In this document: positions 48,301-60,300 of the stretch, piece after piece
How the letters are laid out: every line of letters begins with the position of its first letter
How positions within the stretch are numbered: the stretch's first letter is position 1
Assembly (NCBI GenBank): GCA_965263285.1
Contig: CBDHHD010000016.1
Span: forward strand, 1,984,001 to 2,048,000
Direction of reading: 5' to 3'
Length of the DNA stretch: 64,000 nucleotides
Source of the DNA: JASGCP01 sp965263285
GTDB lineage: Bacteria; Bacteroidota; Bacteroidia; Chitinophagales; Chitinophagaceae
Notes under the pieces: model-generated
The model's input: only the letters and a program-made list of their open reading frames with translations
The model's database searches: none
What the model was told of the DNA's origin: nothing
Made by a program: the position numbers and the translations under genes

Positions 48301-51300
48301 TAACCTACCAAGAGTTGAATGACAAAGCTAATCAATTGGCAAATTATTTGCATCATAATTATCAAACTAAAGCAGACGATATTATTTGTTTGTTATTAGA
48401 ACGCAGCGAATGGATGATTATTGCCATCTTAGGAGTGCTTAAGAGTGGAGTAGCTTATTGTCCTATTTCACCTGAGTATCCCGAAGAGAGGATTTTATTT
48501 ATTTTACAAGACACGCAATCTAAGTGTTTAATTACAAATTGCAAATTGAAAATTGAAAATGTTCAGTTTGTAATTCTTAATTTAACAGATGAACAATTTC
48601 TAAAAGAATTATATTCATTTACCATTAACCATTTACCATTTACCATTCACTCTCATGCTTTAGCATATATTATTTACACTTCAGGCACAACAGGTAATCC
48701 TAAGGGGGTGATGGTAGATCATAGTAATGTAGTGTCTTTAGTAAAGGGAGTAGATTATGTTAAGCTTGATAGCCATTCCTTTACTATACAGTTGTCAAAT
48801 ATTTGTTTTGATGCTTTTACTTTTGAGTTGTGGGGTATTTTATTGAATGGAGGTAAGATATATGTACCTAAAGATATAAAAAACATGCTGGAAGTACAGA
48901 TATTTAAAAGTTATTGTGTAGAACATAATATTAATACACTATTGTTAACAAAAACATTATTTGAAGTTTTGTATTTACAAGACAATACACTTTTTAAACA
49001 TCTAACTTATTTATTGGTGGGAGGAGAGGCTCTTAATCCTATATTGATTCAACAATTGATGTGTGCGAATGGTCCTCAATTTTTTATAAATGGATATGGT
49101 CCTACCGAAAACACAACTTTTAGTTTGACTTATACATGTAATAAAAATAATAAAAATCAGAATATACCTATTGGCAAGCCATTAAATAACAGAACTGCTT
49201 TTGTAGTTTCAAATGATAATACACTATTACCCATAGGGTCTATGGGTGAATTGTATCTTGGTGGTGATGGTTTATCTAGGGGATATTTGAATAGACCTGA
49301 ATTGACTGCAGAACGATTTATTAAAAATCCTTTTCAAACAGAAGAAGAGAAGCAAAAAAACAGAAATAGCAAACTCTACAAAACAGGCGATTTAGTGCGA
49401 ATGCTATCCGATGGCAATATTGAATATATAGGCAGGAATGATTTTCAAGTGAAGATAAGAAGCTATAGAATTGAATTAGGAGAGATAGAGAATAGGATTC
49501 AAGGATTTCAGGATTATAGGATTATAGAACAAGCTGTAGTATTGGTTAATGAGAAAGGAGATAATAAATACTTGGTGGGATATTTTGTTGCTAAGGAGCA
49601 AGTGGATGTAGAAGAATTAATAAGTTACCTATCTAAGCAATTGCCTGAATACATGGTGCCTACAGTACTGGTGCAAATAGAGCAAATGCCTTTAACGGTG
49701 AATGGCAAGTTGGATAGAAAGGCATTATTAGCCATAGAATATAACCTTACTGATAGCAAAGAATACAAAGTACCTAAAAATGAATTAGAGCAACAGCTAC
49801 TATCTATTTGGGAGAAATTACTGGGCAATAATAACATAGGAGTACAAGATGATTTTTTTAAGGTAGGAGGTGACAGTATTAAATCTATTCGGCTGAGTAC
49901 TAGGGTGAGAAGTGAATTAGGAAAAGAATTAAGTGTGAAGGATATTTTTGAACATAGAACCATCGAAAGAATGGTAGTGCATGTATTGAGTAACCATCAA
50001 ATTAAAGTGTATCTATCTGAACAAGGCAAACTATCAGGCGAGTTGTCCTTATTGCCGATACAACAATATTTTTTTGAATTAAAACTAACGAATGAGCATC
50101 ATTATAATCAATCTTTTTTAATAGAGACTCCAGAATTAGAAATAGAAAAATTGAAGATAGCGATAGAAAAAGTTGTTGAACAGCATGATGCATTTAGACT
50201 TGCCTATAGAAAAGATGCAGAAGGAAATATTATTCAATATTATGATAGTAAGAAAGAGGTTATGATGTTAGAAATACTTGATATTCGCGAATGGAATGAG
50301 CAAGAGGGTACTAGTGTATTTGAAGAGAAATTAAAAAAGCAATATACGAGTTGGCAAGATGGTTTTAACATCTACGAAGGGAAAACCTATCAGATATCTT
50401 ATATATGGGGATATGAAAATAAGATAGCGAGAATATTTATTGCTGCACACCATCTTATTATTGATGCGGTGAGTTGGCGTATTTTGTTGGAAGATATAGA
50501 AATAGTGTATACAGGCAAGAAGCTATTAGCTAAACGAACGAGCTATCGCCAATGGGCAAATTTGGGGAAAGAGTACATAATAAAATATCCCAATGAGTTG
50601 ACCTATTGGGAAGGGATAGAGAATAAAGTCCAAGAAAATATAATAAAACTCTTATCAAAGACTACTATACAAGAAGAGGATTATATTACAACTATTGCAA
50701 TAGATAGAGATATAACTAGTTATTTGTTATTATCTGCGAATCAAGTATTTCATACAGAGGTAAATGATTTGTTGTTAACTGCCTTAGCAAGAGCCTTAGG
50801 AAAGTTATTTAATGAGCAGGAAATATCTATTTTATTAGAAGGTCATGGGAGAGAGTCGTTACAAGATGATATAGATATTTCTAAGACAATGGGCTGGTTT
50901 ACGAGTATTGTGCCTATCCATCTACCTATATATGATAATGTGCAAGAGTCAATTATTGAAGTAAAGGAGGAGTTGAGAAGAATCCCCAATAAAGGTATTG
51001 GCTATGGATTTATAAGAGGGTATAAGCATTTGCCAAAGATTAGCTTTAACTACTTGGGGGTATTTAAGAAAGAAGAGCAACAAGATTGGTTTTTAACAAA
51101 TGAGTCAAGTGGGATGTCGGTATCTAATAAAAATAAAAGCAATCTTTGGTTAGATATCAATGGGGGAGTGTTTAAAAATGGTATTTTAGAATTTTCAATA
51201 CGAGGAAGGCTGACTAAGGAATATATAGATAATCTTTCAATATATTTTAAGCAAGAAATGATTGTTATTATTAATTATATTCAGTCAGTCAATAGATCTT

Positions 51301-54300
51301 ATCTTACTACAAGTGATACGAATTATATAGTAAGCAAAGATTTGCTTAATAGATTGCAACAAGAAAATGAGATACAAGCCATTTATGTAGCCAATAGTTT
51401 ACAAGCAGGATTTATCTATCATTATTTGAGTAAGTCTGAAGGAGACGATGCGTATAAGGTTCAGTTATTATGGAAATATAAAAGCCAAGTGAATGAGGAT
51501 TATTTTATTCAGTCATGGCAACAAGCCTTAGATCGTTATCCTGGGTTAAGAGTTCGGTTTAATTGGGAAGAAGAGATAGTGCAGATTATAGATAAGAAGG
51601 TAACATTAGATTATCGATTTAGAGATATTCAGCATAAGAGAAATAAAGAAAAAGCGATAGAGGGTATTAGAATAGAAGATAGGAAAGAGGACTATGATTT
51701 AGCGAAGGGTAATTTATTAAGGGTTTATTTGATACAAGTAGATAAAGAAGAGTTTGTGGTTTTATATAGTAATCATCATGCGATAAGTGATGGATGGAGT
51801 AATCCTAATTTATTAAATTATATTCATGAGGTTTATAATAGTTTAATAAATCAAAATACACCAGTTGAACTATTAGAGGATCAAGCCTATTTGAGGGCAC
51901 AAGAATATTTGCAACTGCAAAGTAAAAAGGATATATATAGTAAATGGTGGGTAGATTATCTATCTGGTGTAGAAAGAACGATAGATGTAAGGGGATTGAG
52001 AAAGCAAGAGGCGAATGGTATTAATTTGTTAGACTACAAATTTATTCAAGAACCCATATCAAAAGGGGTTAAGATAAGAGATAAGGAATACAGAGCTTTG
52101 TCAAGTTTCATTAAACAAGAAGGATTTACCTGGAGTAATTTAATCATGTGGTGTTGGAGCAAGGCATTAAGTATATATGACAATAGACATGAGAACATTA
52201 TTGGTATAACGCTTTCAGGCAGAGGGTTGCCAATTAATGATATAGAGCAATCGGTAGGTTTGTATATCAACACACTACCCTTGGTAGTGCGACATGATTC
52301 TAATGAGAGCATATTAAATATATTAAAGAATATTCAGAAAGATACGGAGCAATTGAATCAGTTAACACATACTAATTTAAGTAGTTTACATAGCAATGCT
52401 TCAGATCGTTTATTTGCTACGATGGTAGTGTATGAGAATTATCCTATACCTACAAACAAAGATAATCAAGAAGCGAATACATTATTGCCTATATTTTTAT
52501 CTTCAGTAGAAAAGACAGATTATCCATTGACTGTATTGGCTTATGAGAAAGATGATGTGCTTAGTGTAGAAATCAAATATGCGGGAGAGTTGTTTGAGGA
52601 GAAGCAAATAGAAAGGCTATTAAAATTAATGTCTTTGCTATTGCAACAAATCCCTATTTGTTACAATAAATTAGAACAAGAACTTATACTAATAGATAAT
52701 GAAGAATACAATTATCTTGTATACGATTATAACAAAACAGAAAAAGAATACCCTAAAGATAAAACTATACATCAGCTGTTTGAAGAGCAAGTAGCAAGAA
52801 CACCGAATAACATAGCGGTGGTTTTTGATGATAAGCAATTAACTTATCATGAGTTAAATAGTCAAGCCAATCAATTGGCAAATTATTTGTATCATAATTA
52901 CAATACTAAAGCAGATGATATTATTTGTTTGTTGTTAGAACGAAGTGAATGGATGATTATTGCTATTTTAGGAGTGCTTAAGAGCGGAGTTGCGTATTGT
53001 CCTATCTCACCCGAATATCCTAATGAGAGAATTTTATTTATTTTACAGGATATTCAACCTAAGTGTTTAATTACAAATTGCAAATTGAAAATTGAAAATG
53101 TTCAGTTTCCAATTGTTAATGTAACAGATGAACAATTTCTAAAAGAATTATATTCATTTACCATTAACCATTTACCATTAACCATTAGTTCTCGTTCTTT
53201 AGCATATATTATCTATACTTCTGGTACAACGGGGAATCCTAAGGGAGTGATGATTGAACATAGTTCAGTAATAAATCTTCAAATGGCACAGAGTAGAATA
53301 TGGTTAGATTCTATAAAAGAAAATAAGACTTTTAGATTGTTATTATATGCCAACTATTCTTTTGACGCATTTGTTTTTGAATTATTTGCATCTATTTGTA
53401 ATGGGCATACTTCTTATCTTATATCTTCAGATATACAACAAGACTTTTATTTATTAGCAAATTATATTCAAACTAATAATATAGTAATAGCCACTTTACC
53501 TCCAGCTATTTTACAAAAAGATGTTTTTTTGTCTCTTGATAAAATCATATTAGCAGGAGAATCACCCAATATAGATATAATAAAAAGATATTATGAACAA
53601 GAGATAGAAGTATTTAATGCGTATGGACCCACTGAAATTACAGTGTGCGCTACCATGCATCATTATAGCATGGGTGATAACAATAATAATATAGGGAAGC
53701 CTATAGATAATAAGTCTATATATGTATTAAATAATAATCTACAGTTGTTACCCATAGGATCTATTGGCGAATTATACATTGGAGGCGATGGAGTGGCAAG
53801 AGGATATTTGAATAGAGCTGAATTAACTGTAGAACGGTTTATAAAAAATCCTTTTCAAACAGAAGAAGAAAAAAAGAAAAATAGAAATAGTAGGCTGTAT
53901 AAAACAGGCGATTTAGTGCGAATGCTACCCGATGGCAATATTGAATATATAGGTAGAAATGATTTTCAAGTGAAGATAAGGGGCTATAGAATTGAATTAG
54001 GGGAGATAGAGATTAGGATTCAAGGATTAAAGGATGAACAAGTTATTGAACAAGCTGTAGTATTGGTTAATGAGAAAGCGGATAATAAATATTTAGTGGT
54101 ATATTTTGTGGCTAAGGAGCAAGTGGATGTAGAAGAATTAAGAAGTTATTTATCTAAGCAATTGCCTGAATATATGGTACCTACAGTATTGGTACAAATA
54201 GAACAAATGCCTTTAACGGTGAATGGTAAGTTAGATAGAAAAGCATTGTTAAATATTGAATATAAAATAATTGATGAGTCTATAGAACTGCCAAAGAACA

Positions 54301-57300
54301 ATACGGAAGAACGATTGCTAAAGATATGGTCAAACTTATTGAAAATCTCAGAATCTGAGATAAGTGTAACGCAATCTTTTTTTAGATTAGGTGGGAATAG
54401 TTTGCTGTCTATTCGATTGGTTGGTCAATTGAATAGAGAGCTGCTAGTGCAACTAAGTGTAAAAGATATTTTTGCTTATCCTACTATTAGAGAGCTAGCG
54501 CATATCATTGAACAAAAAGATACGGGATTTGTATATCAAGATTATATGTTGACTGATATAAAAAAGGAGGATTATAGTTTGTTTCTGTTAAATAATGTGC
54601 AACAAGCTTATTATATGGGGAGAATAGATTTGTTTGAGATAGGCAATATTTCTACAGGGGGCTATAGTGAGTTTGTTGTGGATGATTTATCCGTTGAAAA
54701 TTTAGAAAAAGCTTTAAATCGTTTAGTGCTAAGACATGCGGGTTTGCGAACTGTTTTTACTGATCAAGGTCAACAGATTTTACCAGCTGATAATTGTCAT
54801 TATTCTATTCCTGTTAATAAAATAACGACAGAAGAAGCCTTGTTAGATATTAGGAACAGGCTATTAAATATGAAGGTAGATGTAGCAAGGTTTCCTATAA
54901 TCGTTATAGAAGTGTCAGAGTATAAAGGTTCGTATGTTATTCATTTTATGTCTGATGCTATTATTATGGATGATAATAGTATGCGAATATTTTTTACTGA
55001 GTTGGTAAAGATTTATAATAATCTGGATATTGTATTGCCCACGCTGCATATTACATATCATGAATATATTTTAGCGCTACAACGCATTCGTGATAGTAAA
55101 TTGTTTGACAAAGCAAAAACATATTGGGAGACTAAGTTAGAGGATTATGATTTTAGCTGTAATCTTCCGATAGTAATAGAACCATCAATGGTTAAGCAGT
55201 CTACTACTAAAAGGGGTTTAAGGATAATAGAGAAAGAGACGTATGATATATTACAGGAGAAATTAGCTAAAATACAACTGAGTCCTACTTCGCTGTTATT
55301 GTCATTATATGGTAAGGTATTATGTCGTTGGTCAGGTCAAGATAAATTTAGTATTAATTTGACTTTGTTTAATCGCTTGCCGTTACATAAAGAGGTGAAT
55401 GATATATTGGGTGATTTTACAAATTTAGAGTTGTATAATTATGATGATGTAAAAAGTAGAGATATTGTAGAGCATTATTTAAAAGGAGTACAAAATGTTC
55501 TTTGGGATGATATAGAGAATAATCTATTTGATGGGATTGACTTTCAAAGATTGATAAGAGAGCGAAAACAATGGTCTATTTCCAAGGCTATAGCTCCGAT
55601 TGTATTAACGAGTGTATTAGGATTTAAAGAAAAAAAAGAAGAAGGGGATGTTATTAATTTGTTTGGGCGACAACATTATTCTATTTCAAGAACATCACAG
55701 GTTTGGATAGACAATGCGGTATATGAAGATGATAATGGCAATTTGATTCTTCGTTGGGATTTTGTAGAGCAGTTATTTTTACCTGAAGTAATAGAGGGGA
55801 TGTTGGATGAGTATGCTTATTTGATAAGGAAGATAGCAGCGATGGATATACAGAGGGATAGATTAGAATTTTATAGATTGCCTGCTACTTATCAACATAT
55901 TATTGAAAAATATAATGCTACTGCAGAAGAATATGATGTGAAGACAATTATAGACTTCTATGATAACTGTGTTATACAAGATGCATACAAGTGTAATGCT
56001 ATTGCTGTGGTGGAAGGAGGGAATAATAAGCAAGCATATAAACATAGAGAAGTGGCTATAGGATCTAAAAATATAGCTACTCATCTATATAAGTATTATA
56101 AAGAAGAACAAACTGTTGCTATTTTATCTGAGAAAGGCTATAATCAAGTAGTGAGTAGTCTTGGTATTATGCAATCGGGTAAAGCTTATATTCCTTTGAA
56201 TATCCATTGGTCTGCGAGCAGGATACTTGAGATAATGGAGGAGAGCGGCACGAAGGTGTTATTGATTTCTAAAAAGGAATATGAGTATAAGAGACAATTG
56301 CAAGTATCAAATATAAGGCTATTGATTATTGAGGAATTATTAACAAAAGAGCGGGAGAAAAATATTCATTTGCCCATTGTATTGCTTTCAGATATAGCTT
56401 ATATTATCTATACATCAGGTAGTACGGGTAAACCTAAGGGAGTGGCGATTAGCCATGAGAATATGATGAATACCATTGTGGCAGTGAATAATAGATATAA
56501 AGTTACAGAAAAGGATAGTGTATTGGCATTGTCTGAATTGAGTTTTGATTTATCTGTTTATGATATTTTTGGTTTGTTATTAGTGGGAGGGGGAATTGTT
56601 TTTGTGAATGATGAAGAGAGACAAGATCCTCATCATTGGTTATCGCTCATTGAAAAGCATAAAATTACTTTATGGAATACAGTGCCTCAATTAGCCGAGT
56701 TATTGGTAGATGAGGCAAGGGCGAGAGAAATGAGATTGGATAGTATAAGACTATATCTGTTAAGTGGCGATTGGTTGCCTTTGCAATTACCTGATAAGAT
56801 AAAACGGCAATCTAAAGATACACAAGTAATAAGTTTAGGAGGAGCAACGGAAGGGAGTATTTGGTCAATATGGTATGAGATAGGGATAGTTGAAGGGCAT
56901 TGGAAAAGCATTCCTTATGGATATCCCATGCCTAATCAGCAAATCTATATTTTAAATCACGAATTGATTCATTCACCTGTTGGGGTTGAGGGAGATATTT
57001 ATATAGGAGGCAAGGGAGTGGCGCAAGGATATTGGAATAATGAGGAGCAAACAGACAAACAATTTAAAGAACATCATGAATTAGGGAAGATATATAAAAC
57101 AGGAGATAGAGGTATTTTGCATGCAGAGGGATGGGTAGAGTTTAGAGGCAGAAAGGATTTTCAAGTGAAGATAAGAGGGTACAGAGTGGAATTAGAGGAG
57201 ATTGAAAATAAATTAAATAAATTAGAGGGAGTTAAACAATCGGCAGTGCAGTTGTTTAAAAAGAATAATAGTGAAGTGTTGGTAGGCTTTGTGGTTAGAG

Positions 57301-60300
57301 AGCAACTAATAACTAAAGGAGTAGATGAAAACTTTGATAAGGAAGTCTTTAAGTTAGAACAAAGAGGAATAAGAAAGGGTTTAACAGATACCATAACCTT
57401 TAATGATAATGGTATTGATGAGGAGTTATATAGATTAACTAAGAGTTATAGGAATTTTGGAGATAGAGTTGTAGATACTTCATTGATAGACACTATTATT
57501 AGAGAAGCAAAACAGATTAAAGTAAAAACAAAAAATGTAGGAGATTCTTTGCTAACGAAAGACAAGATAGCAAGGGTTTTAACGAGATTACAGGGCAAGT
57601 CCTTATCAGACAAGATACTGCCAAAATATCTATATCCGTCTGGAGGTAGTGCATATCCAATAGAATGTTATGTAAGGGCTTCGGCATTAGGAATAAAAGG
57701 GATAGAGGAAGGTGTGTATTACTACCATCCTCTTAATAATGCACTTCAAAGAGTAGAGGATCATAGCAATAATAATCAAGATAGTATTGAGTTGATAGTG
57801 AATTGGTCGGCTATCAAGCCTTTATATGGTGATTTTGCGGATAAATTAGTATGGATAGAATTAGGACATATTTTGGAGTTGTTGTCTACCGAGTTAAATA
57901 GATTGGGTATTGCCTTTGATATTCAAATTAAGCAAGAAAACAGGGATGAATCTAAAATGGTTTTAGCTGAGATAGTTTTAGGCGTTGATGGTAATCAAAT
58001 AGAGCAATTGACAAGTGAATTGACCGCGTACTATGTGAGCAAGCGAGGGAATATATATGAGGGTTTAATAGATTTAGATAAGTATAGTGTATTTGATAGA
58101 GCAATAGAACAAGCCAAGATATTAGAGAATGGCAAGGGTATGATTGTTGTAGAATGTGATTCTCGTAGAGACAAGGCATGCCTTGTCTCTCAATGGATAG
58201 GTTCGGGTATAATGATTGAGAGGATAAAACAGCAATTATTGCGATATGATATAGGCGGTTGTCCTTTAGGCAGTGAGTTTGGAGAGAATGAATTGTATAG
58301 TATAGTAATAGGATATATTGCAAATGAGGAGAAGACGAAGGGAGAAAGCAAAGTGGCAGTGGATAAATTAAGTAAGGTGATAAATGATAGTGTAGGATTA
58401 CCAGATTATATGTCATTGCAGGAGATAGTGTTTTTAGATAGTATGCCCTTGACGGCAAATGGCAAGTTAGATAAGTCTCGTTTGCCTAAACCTGAAATAG
58501 AATGGCAATCGTATATAGCCCCTAATACCCAAGAGGAGCAAGAGATGGTGGAAATATGGAGTGAGATATTGAATATAGGTAAAAACAAGATAGGTATTGA
58601 GGATAGTTTTTTTAATTTGGGTGGTCATAGCATTACAGCGATACGACTGATTAGCAAGATAAATAGTCGCTTTAATTTTGGATTGTCCTTTAAGGATTTA
58701 TTTGAATATCCTACCATTAGAGGCCTGATAAAAAATAGTATAACATTAAAGCAAAGAGAGCAAGAAGGGGATTATATACCGTATCAATTAATAGATAGTA
58801 GTGTTGTTATTTCTAAAGAAGATTATGAGGATTGTTACCCAGCGGGGATGTTACAGTTAGGCATGTTTTTTGAACAGGAGAAATTAGGACATGGTACTTA
58901 TCTTGCATTTCAGATACAATATTTTTCGGGAAAATGCAATAGAGAAAAATTAGAGAGATGTCTTCAGACCATTATTAATAGACATGATATTTTAAGAACG
59001 GGGTATAGGATGTTAGAAGATGGCAATATCTATGTCATGGTGCAAAAGCGAGTGGAGGTAAAGGGTAAGTTGTTTTTTGTTACCGATAGTATTGAAGAGG
59101 TTAGAAAGAAAGAGATAGCATTAGCATTTAATAGAGAGATAGCTGGTTTATATAGATTCTATATTATTGAACATGCAGAAGTTTTTGTGTTATTTTTTAG
59201 TTTTCACCATGCTATTTTAGATGGGTATAGTTTAAATTTATTTATAAGGGAATTAGTTGATCTGTATCAGCATGATAATGATAAGCTATATGAAGAAGAG
59301 CAATCAAAACTATTATATGGGGAATTTATAAGAAATGAGCTATCGGCATTAAAGAATGAAGATACAAGATTGTTTTGGCAGGAATATTTAGCGGAAAGTA
59401 TATTGTTGACTCCTCAATGGAATTTTAGTAAAAGCAATGGAATAAGTGTAGTAGCAGAACGACAACAGATAGAAGGATTACGCTTAAGACAGATAGAAGA
59501 TATAGCGAGTAAGTATAGCTGTACAGTTGAAGAGTTATTATTATTGTCTTATATGACTGTGTTGTCGTTATTTTTTAATGAGCGAGATATTACAATAGGG
59601 TTGGAGAAACATAATCGTATAGAGAAAGAGGGAGGGGATAGGCAATTAGGATTATTTGTTACGATGTTACCTTTCAGGTATGAGTTAAGAGATAAGGAAG
59701 CATTAGGTGCTGCATTAAGCAGATTAAGAGATAGTGTAAGAAAGGTAGTGAATCATAAGCAATATCCTTATAATGAAATCAAGCAACAATTAGGAGGCAG
59801 AGATTTGTTTGATATAGCGTATAGTTATAATGACTTTAGCCATTTTGTAGGGAATGAAAAGAGAACTCATATAAATGAGTTTTTAAATGAGGAGCTTAGC
59901 AACATAACAAGTATTCTTTTTATATGTAAAGTATATAAGTATAGTGGTGGATATGGGTTTGTTTTTAGTGGACACAGTAACAATATTGATCAAGCATATT
60001 TATCTTATTTTGTAAGATACTATAATAGTGTATTAGATCAATTATATAAAGAAGAAAGGGTAGTTTTTAAATTGATGGATGAAGACTATCAGTATTTAGT
60101 GTATGATTACAATAAAACAGAGAGAGAATATCCTAAAGATAAAACCATACATCAGCTATTTGAGGAGCAAGTAGAAAGAACGCCGAATAATATAGCCGTG
60201 GTATTTGAGGAGAAGCAATTAACCTACCAAGAGTTGAATGACAAAGCTAATCAATTGGCAAATTATTTGCATCATAATTATCAAACTAAAGCAGATGATA

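Larger units (their letters stand above)
36810..60110 (+). repeat. Three-copy dispersed repeat: A(Ox)-T-C cassette
   Basis: About 36810-40760, 44230-48180 and 56150-60100 are near-identical, covering the rest of the Cys A domain, the Ox, the T and the following C. Offsets are 7,419 and 11,919 bp, both multiples of three. Copies two and three also share the preceding Cy (about 42400-44230 and 54320-56150); copy one has an unrelated Cy. The entry spans all three copies and the unique sequence between them. Confidence 0.85.

Noticed and set aside
22940..60110. Regular repeats that might suggest a CRISPR array or satellite
   Set aside because: The units are kilobases long, in frame and encode NRPS domains; no short repeat-spacer pattern was seen.
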